The notes: generated by a model from the letters alone, not told the origin. 64,000 nt of DNA from Rhytidiadelphus loreus (GCA_947034895.1 OX344762.1:37490760-37554759); one strand, 5' to 3'. Shown: positions 45,401 to 56,583, counted from the first letter of the stretch. Numbers and translations are program-made.

Positions 45401-48400
45401 CGCTCCGATCGTTGGAGATATCAAGTCGCCGTGAGGGTCATATTAAATGATATTGGGGCAAGCTCATTGATGTTGTCCTTGTAGGAAGAAAGTCATGGCC
45501 TTGCACAAGGGCAGATACACAAACGCCAAATGATAGAACACTGAAAATACTCTTTTTTTCCTCTGTTCAGGTGAATTATGTATCGGCTCATGACAATGAG
45601 ACGTTATTTGACATCGTAATGCTGAAGGTTTGCTTTCTAGAACCATGTCTTTTGTACGTTTATTTGTTGGAGATGAGGTTGTAGCTCAATTTTGAATTAA
45701 AGATTTTGTACTAGACAACTGGGTTGAGGGCTGGGAGTCCCGAGGCAGTTGTCAGACATCACCCTCTCTTCCAGACTAAGTCTGAACCTTTAGATCGTGG
45801 AATTCTACAGTTTTCTTAGAACACAGGGCAGGAATGGGGTTATGACTTTGGACCATTTTCTTTTCCAACTGCAAGGCATGTGTGGCGCTGGGCGACATGA
45901 GAGGGTTATGAATCGATGACGAGAAATGCTAGTCAGAATCCCATAGTCTTGTGTTTTGTAGGAAAGAACTCAGCTTCTCTAACTATGTGGTTTGGAAATG
46001 CAGAGTGCAGATGGTGTGACTTTGGAAGAGAGGTGCCGTATCAACCATCTTGCCACCAGTGTCGTTGCCCTTGCTCAGGTTTCTTTACTATCTGATGATC
46101 TGATGTCCATTCTCAATTTGTTTTTTGTTTCTGGATGAAATTCATAGTTTTACTAGGATAAGATATTGTAAATGTAGTATAAAATTTAATCTAAATCATT
46201 CTATATCTGAGTTGAAAATATAAGCTGAATTTTAAAATTTTGGTCATGTAGTTGGCCTAAAAATTCCTATAGCTTTTCAGACTCTTTAGAAATATCTCAT
46301 TTCAATTGAATATGATTAAGTAGAATAGCCTTGAAATTTGTTGTTACTGCATAATCCGTGCAGTTTGAACTGATTGAAGCGCATCCCAAGAACGCATACA
46401 TTTGTATTTATTTATTTCACTATATCCTGCAAAACCGTTCCATTTCATCTATAGCCCTCCCTGCTATAGCAGATTTGAATATCATTCCCTGACTTTTTTA
46501 TTGTTTTTCTGAGAAAGTAAGCGCTTACCAAGTGTTGGGGCAATGCAGGGAGTTCCTTTCTTCCATGCGGGAGACGAACTGCTACGCTCTAAATCCTTGG
46601 ATCGCGATTCTTACAACTCAGGCGACTGGTTCAACAGGTGTGAATTGTAAATGGAGGTTTGCATACTCACGTTGTTTGTTTTCTCAATCTTTAACGACAC
46701 GTACCACACGTCGGGTCAAAATATCATTAATTGCACTGAACTTTGGTTACTACGGTGCAAATTCAGGCTAGATTTCACTTGTGAGACGAACAACTGGGGC
46801 GTGGGTCTTCCTCCCAAGAGCAAAAACGGCGAAAAGTGGCCACTGTAAGCATCTAGCTCTTATTTTTGCTTTACAAATTCCATGCCTCCCACCTGGATCT
46901 TGTTTACCATGTTGATCTAAATGATAGGAGAATGTGGAAATACTTTTCCACCCCTAATTGACTAAGTGGTTAAAAGTGGTAGCTTCCATATCTGCAGGTG
47001 TTGAAACGAATCATTTAGGAAGCTTCGAAGAAAATAGTGAAACTGCATCCTCCACTATTTTCTTTGGAACAGTAAAAACAGGGGGTGCTAAGATTTGAGA
47101 CTTCTAGTGCAAGATTTCCCATTTTTGCCCATTCAATTTTGAGAAATTTCCCCTATTGCGGAACAGAAAAAGAAAGATCGAACCGTGACACCCAGTTTAG
47201 AAACTTTCCAACACGCTGTTTTGAAAGTTTTTTTAAATGTCTAAATTTCTCTATTCTTATTTCAAGCATTAGTGGTTAATTCAGTAAAATGACTACCTTT
47301 CAGCTTTCAAATAACCAACAACAATTCATTGTCTTTGCTAAAGAAGAATGCTCGATTTTTTAATGTGGCAGTATGAGCTCTTTGCTGGGTAACCCATCTC
47401 TGAAGCCTAGTAAGAAGCACATCCTTGCGGCCTTGGCGAACTTCCAAGAGTTTCTGCAAATTCGATTCTCTTCACCATTATTTCGGTTGAAAACCGCAAA
47501 TGCCATTCAGGTTGCAACCCTGACACTAGTTGGCTTGTTAGCAAATTTATGTGCATGCATTAGATTTTGCATTAGGGACTAGCAACTATGCTATAAGATG
47601 CTCTCTCTCTTTCACAGTGCAGCTACAAAGCTACGAGAGGCTTGTTAGCTTACTTCACAGAGTGGTTGCACTGCGAATGTAATTTAATTCATGTAAAGGA
47701 CTAGGACTGAGTGTCCGAGTAGCAAGAAACATTGAACATATGAGCTTCCTTTCCTTTGGGCTAGAGCCAGAAATTGGAGCTGCTGACCATTCATCATTCT
47801 CTGCCCAAATTTTAAGAATTTAAAATAATTTTCTTTTCTTATGTTTTGTGGTTTTCCTTTTTTTAGGCCAGGTTAAAATTTCACAACACGGGACCTGCTA
47901 GCGTCCCCGGGGTTATCATTTTCTCTTTATGTGATGGTGACGAAGGGAAACCTGGTCTTACTCAACTCGATCCCAAGTAAGACTGCCGATCATAAAAGTA
48001 TTTTCATTTTATTTTGATGTGAAATTGTTTCCAGTATCACTTGTCAGTACATTGACTTGTATAACGTTCTTTCGACCAGTCTTATGATACCTTGAGATAG
48101 GTCGTCATGCCTTGAATCTTGGGTATCCATGGTGCCCATTCTCCCATTTTTTATGTAAAGCTACAACAAGAGTAAAATTGAGGGATATGATGTAAGCGTA
48201 TATGAGAGGCTGTGGAACCAAGCAGGAACAATTCTCTGTCAGTGCAATATCTTAGCGTCTATAAATACAGAGGGTGCAGTGCCTCAAATGGCTTCAGAAG
48301 TTGAGAGAAATATGGAGATATTTGAGTGGTATTATTTTCTGCAGATTTAGGCGTATTGCGGTTGTGATCAATGCGAGGCCAACAAAACTTGCTTTTGAGC

Positions 48401-49315
48401 TCGATGAATTGAAGCAACTTCCTCTCACACTTCATCCTGTCCAGGTATGAGCTGAAATATGTATTTGTCATTTTTCTCCCTCAAAAGTTCTCATGATACA
48501 TTTGAACCTCTTTAATGTCACACCCTAGGCACCCAAAACGCATATTGTTATAATAAAGTTCTGTAACATTGTGACAATCAATAATGTTCGATGTAAAAGT
48601 TACATTGAAGAAGTTCTTGGGGTTGTGAGAGTCAAGAAGGTGGTCTACACCCTTTTCACACTCGTCAAACTACTTCTCACATTTATATACAACTTCGCCT
48701 GTTAGAACGATAGGGACTAGTTACATTTGTTCAAATAAGATTTGGAGAGAGAATAGAGGATGTGATACTAGAGAAGGGGATATCAAAGAGGCTTGGGTGT
48801 TGTCTACCTGCAAATGTTGTTGTTTCCATCACTCATAACAAGAGCTTGTTCATGCTAAACTTTAAAAAGATTTATTCACTGCCCCTCAAGTATCACAAGT
48901 AGTGAATGCCCCTTTCATATCATTCTAGAGCAGTTGAACACTGCACCCTGTGCCACCTTAGAGAACTGTAAGATGACTAAGCTCTCATTTTAAAAAAAAC
49001 ATTTCGATCACTATACCGGTAGACTTGACGCATTAAATTTGGAAAATTCTACACAAGTTTTTCATGAGCTCAAGATTATGTCCAAAAGAAATTTAAATTC
49101 TTTTTCATGGACACTTCTAAGGGTGTTGAGGGCGCTTCTCGATAATGTAGTTATTTTTCTCCTGCATTTTGTATTTGTAACTCTTGCTAAACATCGTGCA
49201 TTGTTAACAGGAAGCATCTGCTGATGAAGTTGTACGGCAATCTAAGTTTGAGGCAAGAAGCGCATTTTTTGAGGTCCCAGCTCGAACAACAGCGGTGTTT
49301 GTGGAAAAGAGGTGA
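36488..49315 (+). CDS. PU1: Limit dextrinase / pullulanase-type starch debranching enzyme, plastid
   Basis: It hydrolyses alpha-1,6 branch links of starch-derived dextrins in the plastid (GH13 family). I join 30 exons into 1080 codons with every phase matching: 36488-36804, 36939-37113, 37359-37463, 37876-38011, 38389-38441, 38623-38731 (start within one base), 39035-39171, 39713-39912, 40213-40362, 40493-40553, 40806-40926, 41085-41175, 41628-41721, 41834-41929, 42449-42589, 42731-42781, 42945-43015, 43356-43448, 43692-43782, 44360-44431, 44544-44600, 44997-45065, 45571-45627, 46004-46078, 46549-46637, 46767-46844, 47372-47510, 47867-47976, 48345-48444, 49211-49315. A Ser/Arg-rich start suggests a transit peptide; then an N-terminal starch-binding-like domain (DWGLHVWG about 115), and the barrel: LDVVYNH (594-600), [10 protein letters not shown] with nucleophile Asp669, YGEGWDFG with acid/base Glu706, and SAHDNE with Asp838. 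The spacings 37 and 169 equal those I recall for barley limit dextrinase (473, 510, 642). It ends VFVEKR. No stop or frameshift interrupts it. Confidence 0.95.
37600..37770 (+). repeat. Intronic repeat A, copy 1
   Basis: In the intron before exon 4: CAGGAACTTTTAAACATCAT, then GATAATCTTCCCTATAATCAT, and GGAGGCCTCTGTGATCATC. The same order occurs in two other introns of this gene (39250, 42005). Confidence 0.55.
39250..39420 (+). repeat. Intronic repeat A, copy 2
   Basis: CAGAAACTTTTGGACATCATC, shortened here to its first 20 bases CAGAAACTTTTGGACATCAT in comparison, is followed by GTGGATCTTCTCCATAATTTA and by GAGGCCTC words at 39340 and 39362. It lies in the intron before exon 8. Confidence 0.55.
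39950..40056. mobile_element. Possible small TTAA-type remnant in an intron
   Basis: TTAACCCCTAATGGACAATG at the left and GGTTAGGGGTTC at the right are inverted over about 10 bases; the right TTAA is mutated. Only about 107 bp, in the intron before exon 9 of limit dextrinase. Confidence 0.35.
42005..42150 (+). repeat. Intronic repeat A, copy 3
   Basis: TTTCAGGAACTTTTTGATAT is followed by two tandem copies of ATTTGAGGAGACCTCTGTGT (42049 and 42070). It lies in the intron before exon 15 of limit dextrinase. Confidence 0.5.
43966..44275 (+). repeat. Intronic repeat B, copy 1
   Basis: The order GGTGCCCAAGATG, AACATTGT..., GAAGTAACGTTAAAGA, TCAAGGTGGTCTA, CTTTTTGACACTTGTTGAC, TAGGATTTGATGAGAGAGCA, GAGGATGTGATATTAAAGAA matches copy 2 at 48524 in the same gene, same orientation. 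In the intron before exon 20. Confidence 0.6.
44671..44892. mobile_element. Possible 222-bp TTAA-type element in an intron
   Basis: The left end CCAACCCTAAAGGGCTTAAG and right end TTAAGGGGTTAA form an inverted repeat around CCCTAAAG / CTTAAGGGG with TTAA intact only on the right. The body does not resemble the 230-bp family. Intron before exon 22 of limit dextrinase. Confidence 0.4.
48524..48800 (+). repeat. Intronic repeat B, copy 2
   Basis: GGCACCCAAAACGC, AACATTGTGACAATC, AAAAGTTACATTGAAGAAG, GTCAAGAAGGTGGTCTAC, CTTTTCACACTCGTCAAAC, AAGATTTGGAGAGAGAATAG, GAGGATGTGATACTAGAGAA parallel copy 1. It lies in the last intron. Confidence 0.6.
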
Positions 49316-52300
49316 TTGTAAGGACCCCTCAAGCTCAGTACACTGTAATGTAATGTTCTGGGTAGCCTGAGACATACGGTTGATAGCCGAGTATCAAGAG
49401 ATAGTGCAATTTTCATGCTTTATTGATCCGGCGTCAAGACAGGCGTCAAGCTCTGCTGTTAATTGCACACTGCTAGACCCTCAAAGAGTCCGTGTCCGTG
49501 GTAGGGAGGGGAATGTAGATTTGGAGCTTTTCAGGCACAATAAATTATGGTTTGAGAAGACATAGAATCTTCATTTTTGCAAGTTTTCATTTTTCTTCCC
49601 ATTCGCATCTCTACATGAGCTGATTTAGAACATTACACAAAAGTCATGAAGCCTCTGGACACAAATCAGCTGCAATTCAAGAGGTCACTCTGGAGCATTT
49701 TGTAGACCGAAGATTCGGTGATTCGGTGAAGATGGTTCTATGGGTTGGCCAATGTTGCGCAGAAGCTCAATAAATTTTAAAGTATTTTGAACAACACAAG
49801 AAACATTTTATAAAAGGAGGCGTAAGCCAAACATTAGAGGAAAATTGGACCCCAAAGGGTGGTGTCTCAATGGAAAATTCTAGTTGTGAAATCATTACCA
49901 ATAATATATGAATGTCACCTAAATGTAATCATTACTTTGACAACCAATTGATAGCCTTCCAACTCGACAACATATCAAGGGAGTATCCTCATGATTTGCT
50001 AATCATGATGCCCATATATGGTGGCATGACAAAATTGATGTGGTTGGTGCCAAAGTTGATGTGTATGATTATGTGACTTTGTTGACACAAACCCTCTAGT
50101 GAGAATATTGGCTCAAATTTCTTGAATGTTGTGCCTCAAGAAACACTGGGTAGCCTTACTATTTGTCATTCTTGATTTTTTATTTTCAATTTGTCATTCT
50201 CGCTTTCGATTTATGGGTTTGTTTTGTTGTAGAATGTTCTTTAATAGAAATGACAAGTAGTTGCCGATGTATAAGCATAGGTCACACTGCTTGCTAAAAA
50301 TACCTTGCTAATTTAGAGAGGGAAGAACCTATGATCAAAGTTTGCAAAGAAGAAGAAGGCTAGAGAATCAAATTTGGATTTGTGGCTTGATGGTTCAATC
50401 TACCCTATAGATTCTCGTTCTGGAAAGTACTCTAAATATAAATGTCAAAGACTTTTGGGAATTTTTTAGGAATGAAACAATTGGATTTCTAGGTTATATG
50501 AGTAGTCTTGAATCACAAGTTGGTGGCAATATCTTAGAGGAATATGCAGTGTATCAGATTTCTAGTTTAAGAAAGGAAGTTAGTAACGGACAAAGAGAGA
50601 TTAGGCAAAGAAAAGATGTTTAAATTTTCTCCACAAAGGTGCAAGAACATAATTTCACTACTAGCTAAGTAGAAAAACTATATGGAGATGGGGATGATCA
50701 AGTGGAATCTAGACATTTGTTACATAACTATGTTTAAAACAGAAATTGAATCCATGTTGAATTCTGCAAGTATAGATATTAAGGACCCATAAATCTAGAA
50801 TTAAGCCAAAAGAATTCTTTCTTTAAGGATGTTGAAGTTATTATGGGAACCATGGTGAGACTATATGAGCTTACACTAGAACATATGTCTCTAAAACTCA
50901 AATGTACAACTTTTTTATTACAATTTTAGTATTGTAAATTGTCTTGTTTTTTATTTTCCATGTTAGATTTCGTTACACATGCTAATGCATGGTGTGTACA
51001 TTCTATTCTAGAGGTTCAAAACAAATTGTTCGTATTCATTCTCAAGCTTGACAAGGCTAAAATAATTTACATGAAGAAATTGGAAAGAATTTTCATTACA
51101 ATTATGAATTGAACTTTAGACCCAACCGTCATTTTAAACACTCCAAAGTACTTTAGTGTGCAATTTCAACAAGAAATTTGGCCAATTTGTAGCTTTTAAG
51201 GTAGCAACATCCATAAGCGTCAGTGTATCCATAACCACCACCTCTAAAATCTTGAAAAATCTTGGGAAGTAAATAGATGTGATAACAAGGATGTACTACA
51301 TTTGAATATCAAATCTTAGTGTTGGTATTAGGTGCATCTATAGTGGGCTTTTTAAAAAGTCATAACTTATACTCATAGTGTCAAAAAAATACATTTGAAA
51401 GTGCATTGCAATTCTTTTTCTCTTGCTAGTAGGGTCCAATAATTTTTTGGATGTCTATTGATAGACATCATGTTCAAAACCCTTAAATTGACGGTTATGG
51501 GTGTTGTTACCTTAAGTGCCCCAAAAAACTTATGCAATAATAAAATGGGTGTTTGATCAAACAAACTTCTCAAGTCTTGTCACTTCCCATGAATTTTGAC
51601 ACATATTAAGTGTATTAAGTGTACCAAATGTAGGTCATTTTCAAATTAAATGGCACCTATCTACCAATACAAAGACAATTAAAAGCATATATGGCTTGAA
51701 AGGTAGGGTCAACATCAAACACTACAACGTATACTATAACCATGAACGGAGTAAGTTTGAAGTTAGTATTGTAGCAACAATACTTGAATTGTTCAAAGGG
51801 AAGAAGTCCACTTGAAGCATGCAAGCATTTTATCTCCACTTTTAAGATAAAGCAAGCACAACCAAGTTCTAGTTTGTTCTATGTATCAAATTTCTATGTG
51901 TGGGTGTCTCAGCATTGTCCAATTGGCCTTCCAAGCAATAGAAAAGTCTTTGTTGCTGATAAGTTCCAAGTATCTCATATCTTACTTTAATTGGTTAGAA
52001 TTTGCAAAAATTAGGTTCTTGGGGGTTTTCAATTCAATTTAAAGGGAAAAACTCTAATACTTGATATTGAATTGACTCTTGTATTAATTTTTATCACAAA
52101 ATGTGACAGAAAAGACTGCGCCAATTCTAAAATGGTATTATACTTCTACATACAATTTTCCATGTGAAAATTTGAAGGGTTTGAAATATAGATGAATTTC
52201 AATATTTAAACTTCATCCATCTAATTCTTAGTAAATAACAACTTGTTTTGGAATTTCAAAGTAGATTTGGAATTTTGATTTATCTCTCTATTCATTTCGT

Positions 52301-52524
52301 AAGCTAGTCATTCTATCTGGAATATTGTATGATTCTTCATTTGAAATTTGACTAACTCTAAATTTAACTTCATCCACACCTATCTCTTATAATTTGTAAT
52401 TGTTGAAATAAATTTTTACAATTTGGAAAAGGTTGGACAACTATTATGGGAATTCAATACTAACTTCTAAGTTTTAAAGTTTCATACACAAATTATTTAC
52501 TATTTTAGTGGTTCTATACACTTA
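49316..52524. other. 3' flank of limit dextrinase, then AT-rich non-coding stretch
   Basis: The first 200-300 bases are probably 3' untranslated region. Beyond 49650 I see no gene; ORFs at 51373-51573, 51657-51839 and 51784-51990 are short and unrecognised. The stretch 50120-50900 keeps some protein-like phrases in broken frames (for example around 50320-50560) and may be a worn-out retrotransposon, but no domain could be named. Confidence 0.35.
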
Positions 52525-53443
52525 CACTAGAAGAAAAACACGTCCGGCACAACCAACTACTATGCAACTAGTGCCCTATGCAACTGTCATGCAACTAGTT
52601 TCCTCTCTATTTGCACCAAATCTAATGTAGTTATTTTGTGTCATTGTTTTACAACATTCATTCATTGTTTTAGTTGCAAAGTAGTCATTCTGTAGTTGCA
52701 AAAAAAGACTAGGAAACAACTAGTGTCCTATGCAACTATTATTCAACTGTAAAATGACCATAGTTGTTTCCTAGTTGTACTCTAGTTGTTTCCTAGTTGC
52801 TTTCAAAGTTCATTCCCATTCGTGTTATATCAATTGACCCATATCAATTGTAAAGAGTACCATTAGATTGAACATATAAGACTTGTAAGTTGTTATAGTC
52901 TTATGTAATGAATTCTTTTGATAGAATTCTAAAATTTCTATAATTTGTTGGTTTCTACAATTTGTAGATTTTGTATATAAGAATTTAAAAAATAATTAAA
53001 ATTCAAGAAATTTTATAATCTAGGAAATTGAATTTTGAAATCTAGGAAGAAGGTAGATCTGAAATTTTGAAATCTAGGAAGAGGGTAGATTTGAAATTTT
53101 GAAATCTAGAAAAAGGTAGATTTGAAATTCAAAAATCTAAGAAAAAGGTAGTTCTGAAATTCTAAAGTCTAGAAAGGAGGTAGATCTGAAAATTTGAAAT
53201 CTACAAATCATTGAGATTTATATTTTAAAATTTACAAATCTACAAGTTGCAAACAAGTTGCACACAAGGATGAAGTTCTTTGTATGGTGTCGGATGACAA
53301 AAAACCTTGCAACTAGACTGCAACTAATGCGACTTGTCCACTGCAACTACAGACTCTACATTGTCACCTAGTTGCAAACGTCCTATGCAACTACAAAATG
53401 AGTTGCATACTGTAGTTGCAAAACCCCTCATTTTCTTCTAGTG
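52525..53443. mobile_element. Non-autonomous CACTA (En/Spm-type) transposon, 919 bp
   Basis: The left end CACTAGAAGAAAA (52525-52537) and the right end TTTTCTTCTAGTG (53431-53443) are a perfect 13-bp inverted repeat of the plant CACTA type. The flanking TTA (52522-52524 and 53444-53446) is a 3-bp target duplication, as expected. Both subterminal regions carry many copies of TGCAACTA or TAGTTGCA in both orientations (about 52565-52810 and 53250-53430), the kind of array bound by the TNPA-type protein. The middle is a 37-bp tandem repeat. No transposase is encoded, so movement would need a related element elsewhere. Confidence 0.85.
53030..53205 (+). repeat. 37-bp tandem repeat inside the CACTA element, about five units
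   Basis: The unit approximates TGAAATCTAGGAAGAAGGTA followed by GATCTGAAATTT. Units at about 53034, 53071, 53100, 53135 and 53170 differ by substitutions and small length changes. Confidence 0.8.
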
Positions 53444-54252
53444 TTAGTCTTATTAAAAGTCAATTTTTTTTTTCCTAATTTTCAAATTTCAAATGCCTAG
53501 ATTATTTTGTTCAAATTACAAGAAATTTCATACTCTCTAATTGCACATTATCAACATGAATTAGAAGAATCCAAAGTTTTCAATGATTTTTTATCATCAA
53601 AACTTCATCTACAATGATTGACGAAATTGAGTACAATTTTGAAACATTTTCATTCAAACAACCATACCATAAGCATCAATGATCAAAGTACAAATTTATA
53701 TCTACTTTCAAAGTAGATTTACCAAAGTTGTGGTGTGCAACATACTACACTTCAATATAGAAATTTGAAGAAAAAATTAGTTGTAATTTGAAAGAAAATC
53801 AATTCCAAAGTTAGCATGTCAAAGATTCAAATTTGTTCCATGTGATTTGGAATTACTTTATCTTTTGCCAATTTTTTCTTAGAACCATTTTTGTGCCTCA
53901 GCATGTTGGTATCCATCATTTCAAATTATTGTACACAAAAATTGAAGAAAATTGACATTTATAGAATTTAAAATATCAATAGTTTGAAAAAATATGCAAA
54001 TGATGTTGGTTCTTACAATATTTGAATTTTTTTTGGAATTGAGAGCATGGGATAGGATTAGCCATTATCATTAGATGATATTTGGGGGGTCGGGAGGGCC
54101 GTTTCAGGCCTATTGCCAGCGCTATTCTCCCGACAGTCTGGGAACGGCCGCTGTCAGATTTTTTTTTTTTTTTTTGAAAAAAAAAAATCAAAATTTTAAA
54201 ACGAAAGATTGAGTTGAATTTTGAATTTTTTTGAATTTTTTATTTATAAAAA

Positions 54253-54279
54253 TGACGTGGCAGTCACCTTGCCACGTCA
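54253..54279. repeat. 10-bp perfect hairpin TGACGTGGCA
   Basis: TGACGTGGCA (54253-54262) pairs with TGCCACGTCA (54270-54279) across seven bases. It lies next to a T17 run and a GC-rich patch, a composition also seen at 15690-15900, where GCCACGTGG and a long T run occur together, so both may belong to one repeat. Confidence 0.7.
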
Positions 54280-54414
54280 GGCAGCACCTGTGAACTGCTA
54301 GGGACTGCTGGGGGGTTGTTCCCAGCCCAAGGGAACTCACAACCCTCCAAAGGGACTGAATATCTTCTAATGAGAGAGAGTATGGGTTGCAATATGGACC
54401 ATTATTACATCTTA

Positions 54415-54570
54415 ATGACCTTGCATTTGAAACATTTGTTGAATTGGGCAATGCATTCAATTTATATTTCACACCCATATAATGCATTTTTACTTTCAAT
54501 TTTTTTGTCAAAAGACTAGAGTTCATGATACATATAATTGATCCAATAAATAAATAAATAATTATAATTA
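54415..54570 (-). repeat. Repeat arm matching 9310-9475 in inverse orientation
   Basis: On the minus strand: TTATTTATTTATTGGATCAA, ATCATGAACTCTAGTCTTTTG, here cut to ATCATGAACTCTAGTCTTTT, and CAATTCAACAAATGTTTCAA. The plus strand at 9316-9470 has the same series. The shared frame (CIMNSSL, NSTNV) makes the 176-codon ORF at 54188-54718 look conserved, but it is a DNA repeat. Confidence 0.65.
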
Positions 54571-54784
54571 TCAATATCGTCAAAAAAACTAACAATTGGG
54601 ATCTCATCTTGCAAAACAAATTGATCACTCTTTGAAACAAAACAATACCAAAAAAGAAACCACCTTTTTTCCTACCAAATTCAAATGTATTGCTAATAGA
54701 GTTCAATCCTCCTTGCAAAAAAATTATGGGAAACCTAAAGAGAAATGATTACTAATTGTGGGAATTCCTAACAAAAGTTCTACA

Positions 54785-55013
54785 TCAATCCTTGAATGTC
54801 GAAGGGGTGATTCTCAAAATCATCCTTTTGTATAACCATGTGAATCATTGGTCAAAGAAATAGTAAAAGCACCTATTGGAAGTCAAAGTATTGTAAAAGA
54901 TCTTTTCTTTCCAAACCCAATTCCAAGGATGAACAATGCACTTTTGTCCTACACTCAAAGATTCCTTGTCATCCCTTGGACGTTTGGCGTCCGTGTCAAA
55001 CTTCAAGGGTTAA
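54785..55013 (+). mobile_element. 230-bp TTAA-type miniature element, copy 6
   Basis: The left border is TCAATCCTTGAATGTC (TTAA and first C decayed) and the right border CAAACTTCAAGGGTTAA, giving 229 bp. The body has AACCATGTGAATCATTGG, GGAAGTCAAAGTATTGTAAA and AGGATGAACAATGCAC, in the orientation of copies 1 and 5. Confidence 0.8.
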
Positions 55014-56362
55014 AGACAAGTATTGAGTGCTTAGAGAATGAATAATATGGCACATTACCACACATAGCCATCACAAATTGTAAACCTATCACATGCTTAA
55101 TTGTTCACCATAATGCCAAAGTGTCAATTTTTATTCCTATTCCTATATTATGATATTGAATAAAGTAGTCAAAGAAAACTTAGGGCCTTTCATGGGGACC
55201 AATTCTCCCCTAACGATAGGAAAACTAAACAATAGGAAATTCTAACCTTCATGATTTGCACCTATAAAGTGAGATTTTGTGTATAGATTATGAGTTTGCA
55301 TGTTCCAACCAAGCTAATTGCATTGCTCAAAAATAGGCAATAATTGTTTTATCAATCGCATACTTAGTTGTATGTCATAAATTTCATGTGGCTATCATTG
55401 GAAACGTTTGAAATGTTTATCATTCACTTAGTAGATGTCAACTCTCTTAGGGGTTGAGGTAGAGGTGTCTAGTTGTGACATGTACCTAAATCTTTAAAAA
55501 AACTGAAAATATATACCATTTTAACTTCAAAACTTTGAACCTATTTGTACATAATGTTAATTCTAGAAGTTGTAATCAATCACATATTTACACACAACAC
55601 TTTTTGACAAAAACTACCTAATTATATATAAACCAATCCAAAAATAGGGTTGTCTATTTTTTCAAATTAATTCATGTCATTTTCTACAAATTATAATTGG
55701 TCAAATACATAAGATCGTCCTATATTAAATAGGAGTAAATTTAGAGATAGTCCTCAAAATATGGGAACAATTGAAAGAGTGGAGTTGAATTAAGATTATT
55801 AGCTTTTCTTTCAAAGAAAAAAGTGAAATACATGTAGAACTTTCTAATAATAAACCTTCTAATAGTTTTTGCACAGAATAGATCAATTGAGTAAAATAGA
55901 AGAAATTGAAAAATTGAATGTTCCATGATTAAAAAAAAATTTAATATTAAAAAGGGACTTAACAATTTTGTAGAAAATGTTTTTTATATCAACTTCCATA
56001 CAAAAATATAGTGGTAGCACAAGAATATAGTGGTAGCTCATATTGGTTGGCAACAAGTGCCTTTGAATCTTCATAAAAGAATCAAACTATAGCTAGGTAG
56101 GTTTCAATTGTTCAACAACCATACATCATCATTATCAATTCACTACATTGAATAGTGAAATTAGGTTGCCTAAACAATTAGGTTACCTTACCTACAAAAT
56201 CTACCTCATGACTCACTGCTTTAGGTGCATGTGACTATAAACTGGTGCACTAACCCATGCCACATGGTTTTAGGTTGATGAAAATTAAAAGTAGATATTT
56301 GTATAGTGTAAGTGTTGAGAAATTTCACTAATCAGTGTAGATTCTAGATATGTACTTCTCAC
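55014..56362. other. AT-rich non-coding stretch
   Basis: I see no gene; overlapping minus-strand ORFs (55741-56074) are Phe/Ile/Asn-rich frames of AT-rich DNA. Confidence 0.4.
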
Positions 56363-56583
56363 TACACTAATGATGATAAATAGTATTACCTACACTAATT
56401 GATTTAAAAGAGCTATAAGTTTTTACTATTGATGAATATTTTTACCAACTATAGGTGTAAAGTTCTCCTACTTAAAATGATATTAGGATCTCTACACTCA
56501 ATAAAAATATTCATCAAAAGTAAAAACTTATAGCATTTCTAAAATAGTTAGTATGGCTAACACTATTTATCATCATTAATGTA
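56363..56583. mobile_element. Foldback miniature element with arms of about 80 bp
   Basis: Left arm TACACTAATGATGATAAATA then GTATTACCTACACTAATTGA and GCTATAAGTTTTTACTATTG; the right arm in reverse reads TACATTAATGATGATAAATA, GTGTTAGCCATACTAACT and GCTATAAGTTTTTACTTTTG, both ending ATGAATATTTTTA. The central loop is about 60 bp. The outermost bases are TA. A transcript would fold into a long hairpin. Confidence 0.8.

Noticed and set aside
50120..50900. Copia-type retrotransposon
   Set aside because: Some phrases look like a decayed polyprotein, but no protease, integrase or reverse transcriptase motif and no long terminal repeats could be identified.
54188..54718. 176-codon minus-strand ORF as a gene
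   Set aside because: It spans two unrelated repeats (the 9310/54415 pair and a GC-rich patch), and its product is low in any family features.
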